DNA of 64,000 nt from Anoxybacteroides voinovskiense (GTDB lineage Bacteria; Bacillota; Bacilli; Bacillales; Anoxybacillaceae), in NCBI RefSeq assembly GCF_014196205.1, contig NZ_JACIDE010000007.1, forward strand, positions 95,049 to 159,048, read 5' to 3'. A model generated the notes under the pieces. It was given only the letters and a program-made list of their open reading frames with translations, searched no databases and was not told the origin of the DNA. Below are positions 11,816 to 21,521 of the stretch, in pieces; position 1 is the first letter of the stretch; each line of letters starts with the position of its first letter. Position numbers and translations under genes: made by a program.

Positions 11816-14104
11816 TTATGGCACCATCACCATAAAGGTTCCGGTTTTTTTCGTATACCGATAGTGAATCGCTCCGTGCTCATCGATGCGTAAAACGGAG
11901 ATATGATGCGCTTTTAACCGCTCCAGCACGATTTGGTGCGGATGGTGGTAGCGGTTATTTTTTCCGACGGAAATGACGGCTAGTTTCGGCATGATTGTTT
12001 GTAAAAACGATTCAGAGGTTGACGTTTCGCTGCCATGATGCCCAACTTTTAGTACGTCGGCGCGCAAATGTGGAAACGACGTAAGCAACTGTTGTTCTCC
12101 TTCTTTTTCTAAATCTCCAGTAAATAGCCATGATAACGGACCGAGCTTGGCGTATAACACGATCGAGCGGTTATTATCGGAAAGGGGAGCAGCGGTCGGC
12201 GTTGGATGAAGAACGAAAAACGATGCATCCCCTACTTTCCATCGATCCCCTTTTTGCCATTCTGTCACCGTAATGCCGTGTTTTTTCGCCATTGCAATCA
12301 CGGGGGCTAACGCTTCGTTTACCGCCCCTTTCCCAATCGCTAATTCGCGGACATGGATTTGTCGGATGACTTCCGTCGCAGCTCCCATATGGTCCATATC
12401 GCCGTGGGTAAGGATTAAACGGGTGAGTTCACGCACCCCTTTCGCCCGCAAAAAAGGGACAACAACTTGTTTTCCGACGTCCCATTCGCTCGTTCGTATT
12501 TGCCACGGCTGTTTCGGAAGCGAAACAGTTCCACCGGTGTCGATTAAATAGACACCTTGGCGATACGGCAATTCAATATAAATGCAATCCCCTTGACCGA
12601 CATCAAGAAACGCCACTTCCCCATACTTATCCATATACGGCCAACTCGCCTGCAATAATGCAACAAGCGCTACATATAGAAACGATCGGTACTTTCCTTG
12701 TTCCATTCGGCGAAACGCCCATACAATCGCCGCCCCATAACAACATAAGAAAATAGGTGACGGACGACCGAGCACGAACGAAAAAGGATCTTTTTCTGCC
12801 AAAAAAACGACCCATTCGTTCGTTGTTTCGATGATTCCGTTTACTAAGCGAATGAAAAAAGCGCCGACCGGTAATGAAAGGTAGCTCATTCCTAGCGAAA
12901 GAAGCGAAAGCGGCAAAATAAGAAACGAATACAGCGGAACAAACAAAAGATTAAGCGGGATGCTTAACAGCGAAACAGCAAAAAAGTGATATAGCACAAA
13001 CGGCAATGCACTAACTTGAGCAATAAATGTCGTCAACGATAGACGAACGACCGCCGAATGGCGCTGGGCAATCGTCGTAATCGATAAAATGAGCGCAAAC
13101 GATACGATAAACGACAGCTGAAATCCTGCTTGAAAAAGCGCGTACGGCTGAAAGGCAAGCATTAGTATACATGCTATGCTAAGGACATCTAACGGCACCA
13201 TCGATGACTTTTGATAGCGAAGGATTAAAAAAAGCATTGCCATGAGCACCGCACGAACAACGGAAGGAGAAGCGCCTGTCATGACCATATATACCGGAAG
13301 ACAAAGGAGGAGAACAAGCGTTGCCGTCTCTCGCGTCACGAAACGAATAAGTACATAAAAGCAAGCGCTAACTAATAACGTTACATGCGAACCAGAAATG
13401 GCTAATAAATGGATTAGCCCAAGTTTTTGATAGCCTATTTGCAGCTCCTCTTCCATCTCTGTTCGTTCACCGTAAATAAGCGCCTGCACAATGCCGGCAG
13501 AAGCAGGAGGAAACAAGTCAGCAATCGCGCGAAGCCCTTGCTGGCGCAACGTAAGCAGCTTTTCATATATGGTGAGAGGAGTCGGTGTACACTGCTGAAG
13601 CGAAAGCGATTGTGGGCGAACGAGCCAATGAATGTGCTGAAAGTGCAAATAGTCGCGGTAGTTAAAAGCGGCAAAGTTGCGAGAAGGCTCTGGTTTTTCT
13701 AAGTTCCCGCGGAACGTACAAACCATGCCAATCGCTAACTGAGAAAATTCGCGCTGCTGTTGTTCGCTTTTAAGACGGTATAGCAGTTGCACAGCTTCCC
13801 CCTCTTTTGTCCGAACGACCGCTTTGAAGCGATCGCCATCTATCGTAACAGGCGCTATGAAGCGAACGGTAAACTCCGTTTTTTCTTGTGGAAGAATGGT
13901 CGTATTATGGCGTTCGACCCAATTCGTATAGAGAAAAAAAAGGATGGCGGCACAGAGCGACGGAAGAAAAAGAAGGCGTTTGCGAAGAAAGAGGAAGAAG
14001 AAATAGCCGATGATGGCGATGGCATGAAGCGAATGAAATCGTTGCCCTCCACTTGTTACACCGAAAATCGCCGCGATGGCGATATATACGATATTCCCTT
14101 TCAT
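11816..14104 (-). CDS. comEC: Competence DNA channel protein ComEC
   Basis: A 762-aa polytopic protein. An N-terminal region with hydrophobic segments and an OB-like extracellular part is followed by the Competence domain (about 200-480; LLAISGSHVTLL is the signature) and a C-terminal metallo-beta-lactamase-like domain (about 500-750; LDVGQGDCIYI, LILTHGDMDHMGA, LKVGHHGSETST). ComEC carries single-stranded DNA across the membrane during transformation. ATG 14104 is preceded by AAAAGGGGATG. It follows comEB and comEA on the same strand. The protein is full-length, so the DNA-uptake locus looks intact. Confidence 0.96.
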   Translation of the reverse strand: MKGNIVYIAIAAIFGVTSGGQRFHSLHAIAIIGYFFFLFLRKRLLFLPSLCAAILFFLYTNWVERHNTTILPQEKTEFTVRFIAPVTIDGDRFKAVVRTKEGEAVQLLYRLKSEQQQREFSQLAIGMVCTFRGNLEKPEPSRNFAAFNYRDYLHFQHIHWLVRPQSLSLQQCTPTPLTIYEKLLTLRQQGLRAIADLFPPASAGIVQALIYGERTEMEEELQIGYQKLGLIHLLAISGSHVTLLVSACFYVLIRFVTRETATLVLLLCLPVYMVMTGASPSVVRAVLMAMLFLILRYQKSSMVPLDVLSIACILMLAFQPYALFQAGFQLSFIVSFALILSITTIAQRHSAVVRLSLTTFIAQVSALPFVLYHFFAVSLLSIPLNLLFVPLYSFLILPLSLLSLGMSYLSLPVGAFFIRLVNGIIETTNEWVVFLAEKDPFSFVLGRPSPIFLCCYGAAIVWAFRRMEQGKYRSFLYVALVALLQASWPYMDKYGEVAFLDVGQGDCIYIELPYRQGVYLIDTGGTVSLPKQPWQIRTSEWDVGKQVVVPFLRAKGVRELTRLILTHGDMDHMGAATEVIRQIHVRELAIGKGAVNEALAPVIAMAKKHGITVTEWQKGDRWKVGDASFFVLHPTPTAAPLSDNNRSIVLYAKLGPLSWLFTGDLEKEGEQQLLTSFPHLRADVLKVGHHGSETSTSESFLQTIMPKLAVISVGKNNRYHHPHQIVLERLKAHHISVLRIDEHGAIHYRYTKKTGTFMVMVP

Positions 14105-14121
14105 TTTTCATCCCCTTTTAT

Positions 14122-14146
14122 CGGGCATGCCACTAACGCATGCCCG
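14122..14146 (-). other. Intercistronic hairpin between comEB and comEC
   Basis: A perfect 9-bp stem CGGGCATGC (14122-14130) / GCATGCCCG (14138-14146) with a 7-nt loop, between the comEB stop and the comEC ribosome binding site. No T-run follows, so an mRNA stability or translational element is more likely than a terminator. Confidence 0.6.
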
Positions 14147-14150
14147 CATT

Positions 14151-14612
14151 TTAATCGATGTGCTGAAGAAGCGAGAGCACATTTTTGTCAAACGGAACGT
14201 GACGAACGAGCACGTTTGCTTGCTGAAACAGCTCTAGCGCATACGGATGGTTTTTGTAGTCTTTGGCATAATAAACGGCGGAAATGCCGCTTTGAATAAT
14301 TGCTTTACAGCAATGCAAACACGGGAAATGCGTGACGTAAATTTCCGCTCCTTCCGTTGGCACCCCGAATTTCGCACATTGCAAAATGGCGTTCATCTCG
14401 GCGTGAATCGTGCGAACGCAATGATTGTCAATAACGTAGCACCCTTCATCGATGCAATGAGCTCCCCCGGCAATCGAGCCGTTGTAACCGCCAGCGATAA
14501 TTCGTTTGTCGCGAACGATCGTCGCCCCGACGGCAAGGCGTGTACACGTGCTGCGCAGCGCGAGCAAATGACTTTGTGCCATAAAGTATTGATCCCATGT
14601 AATTCGTTCCAT
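14151..14612 (-). CDS. comEB: dCMP deaminase family protein ComEB
   Basis: A 153-aa cytidine/deoxycytidylate deaminase-type zinc protein. HAEMN holds the zinc His and catalytic Glu, and PCLHCC provides the two zinc cysteines; an extra Cys/His cluster in CIDEGCYVIDNHCVRTIHAE fits the second zinc site of dCMP deaminases. It converts dCMP to dUMP; in B. subtilis ComEB is dispensable for DNA uptake itself. It lies between comEA and comEC. Confidence 0.95.
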   Translation of the reverse strand: MERITWDQYFMAQSHLLALRSTCTRLAVGATIVRDKRIIAGGYNGSIAGGAHCIDEGCYVIDNHCVRTIHAEMNAILQCAKFGVPTEGAEIYVTHFPCLHCCKAIIQSGISAVYYAKDYKNHPYALELFQQANVLVRHVPFDKNVLSLLQHID

Positions 14613-14678
14613 TGCCCATCTCCCCTGTCCAATTGTTTACCATTAGTGTACTCGGTGAGAAAAAAGGCGTCAATTTCC

Positions 14679-15272
14679 TTAGCGAATGATAATTTGCCCT
14701 TTCATTTTTTCGAGCGATTTTTCGCCAATTCCTGATACGTTCAATAAGTCTTCTATTTTCCGAAACGGCCCATGTTCTTCCCGGTAAGCAATAATGGCAG
14801 CCGCTTTTGTCGGACCAATTCCTTGAATTTTTTGAATGTCTTCAATCGTTGCATGGTTAATGTCAATCTGTTCTTTTCCATCCGAAGTGTGATCCGGTGC
14901 TGGGGCGTTTTCTCCTTTTACCGGGACGTAAATCATCATTTCATCATGCACTTTCGCCGCTAAATTTACTTTTGTTTGATCGGCTTCGTTCGTGAACCCG
15001 GAAGCGAGCGCAATTGCATCGCGAACACGGGCGTTTTCTGCTAATTCATACACGCCTGGACGAACAACTGCCCCTTTCACATCGACGACGACCAAAGACG
15101 GTGCTTGCTTCTCTTCTTTCGTTTCCTGTCGTTCCGTTGCTTCGGTTAGCTGTACCGGAAAGGAAGTATTCTCTTCCGGTTGGCGATTGCTATAAAGAAA
15201 AAAGGCGAGTCCGAGCGCAAGAAGCACCCATACGTACCATCGTTGCTGCATGTTTTTTATCCACTGTTTCAT
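14679..15272 (-). CDS. comEA: Competence DNA-binding receptor ComEA
   Basis: About 197 aa. One N-terminal transmembrane anchor (VWVLLALGLAFFLY) leads to a SLBB domain (VVDVKGAVVRPGVYEL) and a C-terminal helix-hairpin-helix DNA-binding domain (INHATIEDIQKIQGIGPTKA, then LLNVSGIGEKSLEKMKG). It binds double-stranded DNA on the outer face of the membrane and passes it to ComEC. The start is ATG 15272 (MKQWIKNMQQ), preceded by AAAGGGTGGTGGAAG. It is divergent from comER as in B. subtilis. Confidence 0.95.
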   Translation of the reverse strand: MKQWIKNMQQRWYVWVLLALGLAFFLYSNRQPEENTSFPVQLTEATERQETKEEKQAPSLVVVDVKGAVVRPGVYELAENARVRDAIALASGFTNEADQTKVNLAAKVHDEMMIYVPVKGENAPAPDHTSDGKEQIDINHATIEDIQKIQGIGPTKAAAIIAYREEHGPFRKIEDLLNVSGIGEKSLEKMKGQIIIR

Positions 15273-15391
15273 CTTCCACCACCCTTTCAAAAATGTTGCA
15301 TAAAAAAATATGTTTTTTCATACATATCGTGAAGAGAGGGATTGAAAAAATGGAACGTATGATCCATCACCTAAAGAAAGGGGGACGAGCC

Positions 15392-16210
15392 GTGAAAATC
15401 GGTGTGATTGGCACAGGAAACATGGGGAGAATGCTCATTGAAGCATGGATAGAAGCACGTGCGGTAGCTGAACAAGATATCGTCATCACGAATCGCACAA
15501 TGAAAAAAGCGTTGGACGTTCAACACACTTACCCGCAAATCGAAGTAGTAGCCAATCCAGAAGAAGTCATTCAACGGACAAATATCGTCTTTTTATGCAT
15601 CAAACCATTGGATATTCACCCCCTTTTAATCGAGCTAGCACCTTACTGGACAGCCGAGCATTGCCTCGTTTCGATCACAAGCCCAATTGCCGTCGAGCAG
15701 CTCGAGTCCGTTGTCCCTTGCCACGTCGTTCGCGTCATTCCGAGCATTACGAATCGGGCACTTTCTGGAAGTTCGTTAATTACTTTTGGCCATCGCTGTG
15801 CCGCGCATTACCGCAAGTATATCGAGCGTTTGTTTCAAGCAATTTCTACCCCTGTCTTCATCGACCAAGACATCACGCGAATCGCCTCCGATATCGCCAG
15901 CTGCGGACCAGCCTTTTTTAGCTATTTGCTGCAGCGGTTTATCGACGCTGCCGTACAAAAAACAAACATTTCAAAAGAGATGGCGACCGAATTGGCGAGC
16001 GACATGATCATTGGCGTTGGGGAATTGTTGAAAAAAAAGATGTACACCCTTCCGACATTGCAAGAAAAAGTGTGCGTCAAAGGTGGAATTACTGGGGAAG
16101 GCATTGCAGTGTTAGAAGCAGAAGTAGGCGAGATGTTTGCCCACGTTTTTGAAAAAACGAATGCAAAATTTGTCGAGGAAGTAAAAAAAGTTCATAACCA
16201 ATTTCATTAA
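15392..16210 (+). CDS. comER: ComER, pyrroline-5-carboxylate reductase family
   Basis: A 272-aa ProC-like protein: N-terminal Rossmann fold (IGVIGTGNMGRMLIEAW) and a C-terminal dimerisation domain (TGEGIAVLE region). In B. subtilis it is divergent from comEA and has been linked to sporulation/biofilm control through Spo0A rather than proline synthesis. The GTG at 15392 is preferred (AGAAAGGGGGACGAGCC upstream, giving MKIGVIGTGN); an in-frame ATG at 15350 would add 14 residues not seen in the family. Confidence 0.9.
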   Translation: MKIGVIGTGNMGRMLIEAWIEARAVAEQDIVITNRTMKKALDVQHTYPQIEVVANPEEVIQRTNIVFLCIKPLDIHPLLIELAPYWTAEHCLVSITSPIAVEQLESVVPCHVVRVIPSITNRALSGSSLITFGHRCAAHYRKYIERLFQAISTPVFIDQDITRIASDIASCGPAFFSYLLQRFIDAAVQKTNISKEMATELASDMIIGVGELLKKKMYTLPTLQEKVCVKGGITGEGIAVLEAEVGEMFAHVFEKTNAKFVEEVKKVHNQFH

Positions 16211-16237
16211 TTCGGCAAAAACGACAAAATTCCTGCT

Positions 16238-16275
16238 AAAAAAATAAGCTGCCACCTTGGACAGCTTATTTTTTT
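16238..16275. terminator. Bidirectional terminator between comER and yqeM
   Basis: AAAAAAATAAGCTG / CAGCTTATTTTTTT with an 11-nt loop; the yqeM stop codon lies inside the right arm. Both convergent genes can use it. Confidence 0.9.
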
Positions 16276-17003
16276 GCGACGAAAAAAATCCGTTCCGACG
16301 TGTCGCACGGCGCGGAATCCGTAAAGTCGGCACATACTTCGAGCACAGTAAATCCTGCATCCGCGAGCCATTGTTCATATTGTTGCTGCGTAAACGTGCG
16401 CTGGACGTGCGATTCATCGTACCGCTCGTAACGCCCTCGGTCCGTTTGCACAAAAAACGTTAGTTCATGAGCGACCGTATACGGCGTATCAAGCGGCTCG
16501 CATTGCCAAATGTAGCTGACCGATTCATCGCTATCCGCAAACGTCGCTCCTTGGAACTGCTCCATTTTATAGACGGAATGAACGTCAAACAACAACAAGC
16601 CACCTTCTTGAAGCGCTGCATGCACCCGACGGAACGTTTGCATGACATCTGCTTCTGTTAATAAATAGTTGAGTGAATCGCAAAAAATGACAACGATATC
16701 GACTGGCGGAACGTCTAATTCGACCATATTTTGTTGGAAAAGCGCGACGTTCACACGCTCCCGCTCGGCTTTTTCTTGTGCAACGGCGAGCATATTTTCT
16801 GACAAATCGACCCCTGTCACAAAAAAGCCGTCTTTCGCTAAGCGAACGGCTAATTCCCCTGTTCCACAGCCAACATCGACCACCCGTTTCGCATCCGCAC
16901 GACCGTATTGACGTACCTTTCGCTCGACAAATGCTTTCCATTCGTCATACGGCGCTTCGCTCATTAACGCATCATACCAATAGGCAAACGATTCGTACGT
17001 CAT
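16266..17003 (-). CDS. yqeM: Class I SAM-dependent methyltransferase YqeM
   Basis: A 245-aa methyltransferase. Motif I is VVDVGCGTGELAVRLA, the acidic post-I motif is VTGVDLSENML, and VDIVVIFCDSLNYL follows. Substrate unknown. Its start overlaps the stop of rsfS by 4 bp (ATGA-type), showing translational coupling within the yqeG-yqeM cluster. Confidence 0.9.
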   Translation of the reverse strand: MTYESFAYWYDALMSEAPYDEWKAFVERKVRQYGRADAKRVVDVGCGTGELAVRLAKDGFFVTGVDLSENMLAVAQEKAERERVNVALFQQNMVELDVPPVDIVVIFCDSLNYLLTEADVMQTFRRVHAALQEGGLLLFDVHSVYKMEQFQGATFADSDESVSYIWQCEPLDTPYTVAHELTFFVQTDRGRYERYDESHVQRTFTQQQYEQWLADAGFTVLEVCADFTDSAPCDTSERIFFVAKK

Positions 17004-17356
17004 TGCACGAAATCACTCGCCACGTCTTCTACCGGCGCATCGCCCCAAAGACGTTCTAAATTGTAATATGCGCGGTCGTCTTTATGAAACACATGAACGA
17101 CAACATCGCCTAAATCGACGAGCACCCATTTTGCTTCGTCGAATCCTTCTAATCGTTTGACCGGAATTTGTTGTTCTTCCGCCTTTTCTTTAATTTCCCG
17201 CGCAATAGCTTGCACTTGTTTTTCCGAATTGCCGTGGCAAATCATAAAATAGTCAGCGACAAGTGAAATACCTTTCATATTTAGCGCGACAATATTTTCT
17301 GCTTTTTTCTCATCGGCCGCCCGAACGGCGACGCGCAAAATATCACGTTCATTCAC
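17000..17356 (-). CDS. rsfS: Ribosome silencing factor RsfS (YqeL)
   Basis: A 118-aa Iojap/RsfS protein: KAENIVALNMKGISLVADYF, then the signature WVLVDLGDVVVHVF near the C-terminus. It binds ribosomal protein L14 and blocks subunit joining under nutrient limitation. It overlaps yqeK by 8 bp at its start and yqeM by 4 bp at its end. Confidence 0.95.
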   Translation of the reverse strand: MNERDILRVAVRAADEKKAENIVALNMKGISLVADYFMICHGNSEKQVQAIAREIKEKAEEQQIPVKRLEGFDEAKWVLVDLGDVVVHVFHKDDRAYYNLERLWGDAPVEDVASDFVQ

Positions 17357-17930
17357 TGGCAGACTCCCCCTTTTTCTTCATCATGAGTGCATTATATGTT
17401 TCAATCGTCGTTGGATAAATCGGCTGATTTTTTTTCAATAAAAACTGAATTGTATTTTTTAACGCTTGGATGAGTGCTTCGTCTAAGTCGTGTTTCGCTA
17501 ATTCGCGCACTTCTTCTACTCCAGGGAATATTCGTCCTGGTTCGATATAGTCGGCGATATAGATAATTTTCTCTAATAACGTCATGTCGCTACGACCAGA
17601 TGTATGGTAACGAATCGCATTTAAAATGGCTTCGTCGTTAATGCCGACTTCCGTTTGCACTAAATAAGCGCCGACTGGCGCATGCCAAAGTTCGGTATTA
17701 TGCAAAAGCAAATCGTTTGGCATATTTTGCTCTAAAATAATTCGTTTCATTTCCTCTTTCGGACGAAATTTTGCGTAGTCATGAAAAATGGCTGCTAACT
17801 CTGCCTTTTTTTCATCCGCCCCATACTGCTTCGCTAGAGCGATAGCGGTTTCCATCACTCCAAGCGTATGTTGGTAACGGTGATCGGTAAGCTGCTTTTG
17901 GACGATTTCTAACGCTTCATGACGTTCCAT
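17349..17930 (-). CDS. yqeK: HD-domain Ap4A hydrolase YqeK
   Basis: About 193 aa. HD superfamily metal ligands are seen in [18 protein letters not shown] and [13 protein letters not shown]. YqeK proteins hydrolyse diadenosine tetraphosphate symmetrically to ADP. The start is ATG 17930 ([10 protein letters not shown]) with AAGAGGTTG upstream, inside the end of nadD. It lies between nadD and rsfS as in B. subtilis. Confidence 0.93.
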   Translation of the reverse strand: MERHEALEIVQKQLTDHRYQHTLGVMETAIALAKQYGADEKKAELAAIFHDYAKFRPKEEMKRIILEQNMPNDLLLHNTELWHAPVGAYLVQTEVGINDEAILNAIRYHTSGRSDMTLLEKIIYIADYIEPGRIFPGVEEVRELAKHDLDEALIQALKNTIQFLLKKNQPIYPTTIETYNALMMKKKGESASE

Positions 17931-18489
17931 ACAACCTCTTCCCCTCAATGTACTGCCGGACGCGTTCCGGAACTAAATAACGAATGCTTTTCCCTTGTTT
18001 TACCCGCTCGCGAATAAGCGATGACGATACAGCAAACTCAGGAATTTCGACTTCGATAATCGGATACAATGTGCGTAAAGAAAAGCCTGGACGCTTCACT
18101 CCGACAAACGTGACGAGCTGAACAAGTTCGTCAATACAATACCAATGCGGTAAATATTCTACCATGTCTGCACCGATGATAAAATAAAATTGATCGTTCG
18201 GATACATCTCTTTCAATTGCCGCATCGTATCATACGTATACGATGGTCCTTGGCGCATTAACTCAATCGTTTCCATTTTGAATTGCGGATGGTCAGCGAT
18301 AGCTAGTTGTAACATCCGCAACCGATCGCTGCTGTTTGTCACTTGTTCGTGCTGCTTATGTGGCGGGATATGATTCGGCATAAACCAAATTTCCGATAAC
18401 GTTAATGCGTGCAGCACTTCGTTTGCCATTAGTAAATGGCCGTTATGCGGCGGGTCAAATGTCCCGCCAAAAACACCAATTTTTCTCAT
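17917..18489 (-). CDS. nadD: Nicotinate-nucleotide adenylyltransferase NadD
   Basis: A 190-aa nucleotidyltransferase. [15 protein letters not shown] carries the (T/H)xGH motif and [20 protein letters not shown] is the C-terminal ISSTxIR-type motif. It makes deamido-NAD from nicotinate mononucleotide and ATP. The C-terminus overlaps the start of yqeK. Confidence 0.96.
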   Translation of the reverse strand: MRKIGVFGGTFDPPHNGHLLMANEVLHALTLSEIWFMPNHIPPHKQHEQVTNSSDRLRMLQLAIADHPQFKMETIELMRQGPSYTYDTMRQLKEMYPNDQFYFIIGADMVEYLPHWYCIDELVQLVTFVGVKRPGFSLRTLYPIIEVEIPEFAVSSSLIRERVKQGKSIRYLVPERVRQYIEGKRLYGTS

Positions 18490-18516
18490 TTTCCTTTCTC
18501 CTTATGAGCAGGAGTG

Positions 18517-18810
18517 TTACCGCGGCAATACAATTTGTTTGTTTTCTTTAGACTCTTTGTACAACACGATCGTGTTGCCAATCGTTTGAACAAGTTCGGC
18601 GCCTGCGCCACTTGCCAGCTGTTCGGCAACTACTTCGCGCGCTTCTTCGCAGTTTTGCAGCACACTTACTTTAATTAGCTCGCGCGCTTCTAGCGCATCG
18701 GCAATTTGTTTCACCATATTGGCATTGACCCCACCTTTTCCCACTTGGAAAATCGGTTTTAAATGATGAGCCATTGCCCGCAAAAACCGTTTTTGTTTTC
18801 CTGTTAACAT
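18517..18810 (-). CDS. yhbY: RNA-binding protein YhbY/YqeI (CRM domain)
   Basis: A 97-aa CRM-domain protein: LTGKQKRFLRAMAHHLKPI, the GxxG-type loop in QVGKGGVN, and VLQNCEEAREVV. CRM proteins bind pre-50S ribosomes. ATG 18810 with AGGAGGAAAAAC upstream is chosen. It overlaps the 3' end of aroE by 7 bp. Confidence 0.93.
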   Translation of the reverse strand: MLTGKQKRFLRAMAHHLKPIFQVGKGGVNANMVKQIADALEARELIKVSVLQNCEEAREVVAEQLASGAGAELVQTIGNTIVLYKESKENKQIVLPR

Positions 18811-19646
18811 GTTTTTCCTCCTAACTGTTGAATGACGACTTGTTTCATTCGTTCGACATTTGGAAATACTCCCGTCCATTTTTCAAACGCAAGCGCTCCT
18901 TGATAGACAAACATGCCGACGCCATTTTGCACAATTGCCCCTTTTTTCCGCGCTTCTTTTAGCCATTTCGTTTCGAGCGGATTATAGATAATGTCGCTGA
19001 CGATCGTTCGTTCGTTTACATGTTCTAGCGACAACGGCATCGCGTCTACGTTTGGCGAAAGCCCGACCGATGTCGTATTAATAATAATATCATATTGCGA
19101 AAGCCGTTCTTCTGCTTCTGTCAACGAATAGGCGCGTCCGTTCACCGAAATATCGCTTTCTTCGAGCAGCCGCTCCGCTTTTTCTTTCGTGCGGTTGCAA
19201 ATATCAATCTGCTCTGCCTGTGCAGTTGCCAACGAAAAATAAATGCCCCTCGCTGCACCGCCAGCTCCGATTAATAAAATGCGTTTTCCTTGAATCGTTG
19301 TATTTGTTTCTTCGACAAGTGCCCGAACAAATCCTTGGCCATCTGTATTATAGCCGATGAGGCGGTCATTTTCACGAACAATCGTATTCACCGCCCCGAT
19401 GCGCTTTGCCATTTCATCCACTTCATCCAACAGCGGAATAACGGCGGTTTTATGTGGAATCGTGACATTGATCCCAGCAACTCCAAGTGCTTTCATTCCC
19501 CTAATCGCGTCCGCAAGCGCCTCTTTTTCGACATGAAACGCATGGTAATACGCATCGATACCAAGCGTTTGAAACGCATCGTTATGCATCAGTGGCGATA
19601 ACGAATGGTGAATCGGACAGCCGATGACCCCGTAAAGTTGCTTCAC
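18804..19646 (-). CDS. aroE: Shikimate dehydrogenase AroE
   Basis: A 280-aa shikimate dehydrogenase. The substrate-binding N-terminus has YGVIGCPIHHSLSPLMHND and VTIPHK (catalytic Lys); the NADP-binding Rossmann motif is LIGAGGAARG, and NRTKEKA is typical of the NADP-specific clamp. It reduces 3-dehydroshikimate in the aromatic amino acid pathway. The GTG at 19646 is chosen because GGGGGAGAGGAGAA precedes it and the length then equals the B. subtilis enzyme. Confidence 0.96.
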   Translation of the reverse strand: MKQLYGVIGCPIHHSLSPLMHNDAFQTLGIDAYYHAFHVEKEALADAIRGMKALGVAGINVTIPHKTAVIPLLDEVDEMAKRIGAVNTIVRENDRLIGYNTDGQGFVRALVEETNTTIQGKRILLIGAGGAARGIYFSLATAQAEQIDICNRTKEKAERLLEESDISVNGRAYSLTEAEERLSQYDIIINTTSVGLSPNVDAMPLSLEHVNERTIVSDIIYNPLETKWLKEARKKGAIVQNGVGMFVYQGALAFEKWTGVFPNVERMKQVVIQQLGGKTC

Positions 19647-19666
19647 TTCTCCTCTCCCCCTTAGCA

Positions 19667-20758
19667 TTAAATAAGCGACTTACGCAATAATACGTTTACC
19701 CCTTTTGGAACGTACGCAATCACTTGCGCCCCTGGCTCATTGCACGTCACCCAGCCAAGCCCAGAAAAGACGATATCCGTTTTCGCTTCTTTAATCGTAA
19801 ACGAATGGGCGACAAGCGGCGGAAACGTGTCCGCATCGCTTTTTTTCGGCGGCTGAAGCAACTCTCCAAGCTGTTTTTCATACAGTTCGTCGGCGTGTTC
19901 GCGCTTCGTCCGGTGAATAAGCAAGTCGTTGGCGAAATAGCAAACAAACGAACGACGACCACCTTTGACATAGTCAAGCCGCGCCAATCCGCCAAAAAAT
20001 AGCGTTTGTTGTTCGTTTAGTTGGTACACTTTCGGATGAATTTCCCGCTTTGGCGTAATCGTTTTTAAATCTTTCTTATCGACAAAATGCGCCATTTGCT
20101 GATGGTTAATAATCCCTGGCGTATCATAAATAGCCGCTCCATCGTCGAGCGGAATTTCAATCATATCAAGCGTCGTCCCCGGAAAGTACGACGTCGTAAT
20201 GACATTCCCTTCCCCGGTCACTTCGCGAATCATCCGGTTAATAAACGTCGATTTGCCAACGTTCGTACAGCCGACGACGTAGACGTTTTTCCCATCGCGG
20301 TATTGCTCAATCGCTTCCATCACCCGCTGCATACCAATTCCTTTCGCCGCACTAATTAAGCAAACATCGATTGGTTTCAGTCCTAGTTCTTTCGCCGACT
20401 GCTTCATCCATTGAATCAACTTCGGATACTTGACCGACTTTGGCAATAAATCGACTTTGTTGCCAACAAGTAAAATCGGATTGTTGCCGACAAAGCGATG
20501 TAACCCCGGTAGCCAACTTCCGTTGAAATCAAAAATGTCAACAAGTTTGACAACAAGCGCTTCCGATTGGCCGATTTCGTGCAATATTTTTAAAAAATCG
20601 TCGTCTGTTAACGAGACGTCTTGAATCTCATTGTAATGCTTTAAACGAAAACAGCGCTGGCAAATAATTTCTTCTTTCTCCAATGCTGAAGGAGGCGCGT
20701 AGCCAAGTTTTGTTTCGTCTTCCGTCTGAATGTGTACTCCGCATCCGATGCAGCGCAT
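19667..20758 (-). CDS. yqeH: Ribosome biogenesis GTPase YqeH
   Basis: A 363-aa circularly permuted GTPase. The N-terminal treble-clef zinc finger (CIGCGVHIQ ... CQRCFRLKHYNE) precedes G4 (LVGNKVDLLP), G5, G1 (VGCTNVGKSTFINRM) and G3 (YDTPGI), in permuted order. YqeH is needed for 30S assembly. It lies 4 bp after yqeG. Confidence 0.96.
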   Translation of the reverse strand: MRCIGCGVHIQTEDETKLGYAPPSALEKEEIICQRCFRLKHYNEIQDVSLTDDDFLKILHEIGQSEALVVKLVDIFDFNGSWLPGLHRFVGNNPILLVGNKVDLLPKSVKYPKLIQWMKQSAKELGLKPIDVCLISAAKGIGMQRVMEAIEQYRDGKNVYVVGCTNVGKSTFINRMIREVTGEGNVITTSYFPGTTLDMIEIPLDDGAAIYDTPGIINHQQMAHFVDKKDLKTITPKREIHPKVYQLNEQQTLFFGGLARLDYVKGGRRSFVCYFANDLLIHRTKREHADELYEKQLGELLQPPKKSDADTFPPLVAHSFTIKEAKTDIVFSGLGWVTCNEPGAQVIAYVPKGVNVLLRKSLI

Positions 20759-20762
20759 TGTT

Positions 20763-21278
20763 TCACTCCTCCCAATAAATCATTCCGCGTCGTTTCATGA
20801 CGTGCAATAGTTGCCGTTCAATTTTTCGGTTAAATTTTGTCCAAAACCCGTCCGTCTGCGCCACCGGAACAACTAAAATCGTATGCAGCCCAAGCCGGTT
20901 GCCACCTAGTACGTCCGTCAACAGCTGGTCGCCGATAACGACGACTTCTTCTTTCGCTAGCTTCATCGTTTGTAGTGCCTCGCTAAAGGCGCGCGTCAAC
21001 GGCTTTCTCGCTTCAAAAATAAACGGAATGCCGAGCGGTTCGGCAAATGATTGAACGCGTTTTTTATTATTGTTCGACACGATGACAACTTGAATGCCGC
21101 TCTCTTTCATCGCCCGAAACCATTCGACTAATTGTGGTGTCGCTGACGGTCTGTCCCATTCGACAAGCGTATTATCTAAATCGGTAATAATCCCTTTAAT
21201 TCCTTTTTTCTTTAGTTCGTTTGGCGTAATCGCGAATACGCTTTTCGCGTATTCGTTCGGCAAAAAATAATGAAGCAC
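20763..21278 (-). CDS. yqeG: HAD-superfamily phosphatase YqeG
   Basis: About 171 aa. HAD motif I is ITDLDNTLVEW, motif II is VVIVSNNNKKR and motif III/IV is VVIGDQLLTDVLGGNR. YqeG belongs to the YqeG IIIA family of predicted phosphatases; its substrate is not established. GTG 21278 (reads MLHYFLPNEYA, with AGAGGTGGAAC upstream) is favoured over GTG 21290, which has no spaced ribosome binding site. It is the first gene of the yqeG-yqeM cluster. Confidence 0.88.
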   Translation of the reverse strand: MLHYFLPNEYAKSVFAITPNELKKKGIKGIITDLDNTLVEWDRPSATPQLVEWFRAMKESGIQVVIVSNNNKKRVQSFAEPLGIPFIFEARKPLTRAFSEALQTMKLAKEEVVVIGDQLLTDVLGGNRLGLHTILVVPVAQTDGFWTKFNRKIERQLLHVMKRRGMIYWEE

Positions 21279-21413
21279 CGACTGTTCCACCTCTCATTTC
21301 CATGTTTCGCCTTTTCCCATCATACATAATTTTCGACAACGTTTCAAAACAAAGTTTGACACATTTATACAAAATAGAAAAACTTTTCGACAAAATTCTT
21401 CATTCCCACAACT

Positions 21414-21513
21414 TGTGGATAACTATACCCACATCACCCACAAGCTTTTTATCTCGTTCTTTTACGTTTATAAACACTATTTCCACACGTTATCCACTTT
21501 TTACTGTGGATAA
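21414..21513 (+). promoter_or_regulatory. DnaA boxes upstream of sda
   Basis: Three boxes: TGTGGATAA (21414-21422), TTATCCACT (21490-21498) and TGTGGATAA (21505-21513); two are perfect matches to the consensus TTATCCACA in reverse. In B. subtilis sda transcription is controlled by DnaA at such boxes, coupling sporulation to replication status. Confidence 0.85.
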
Positions 21514-21521
21514 CAGAACGG

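Noticed and set aside
14122..14146. Terminator between comEB and comEC
   Set aside because: A perfect stem but no T-run in either direction, and comEC has no evident promoter of its own.
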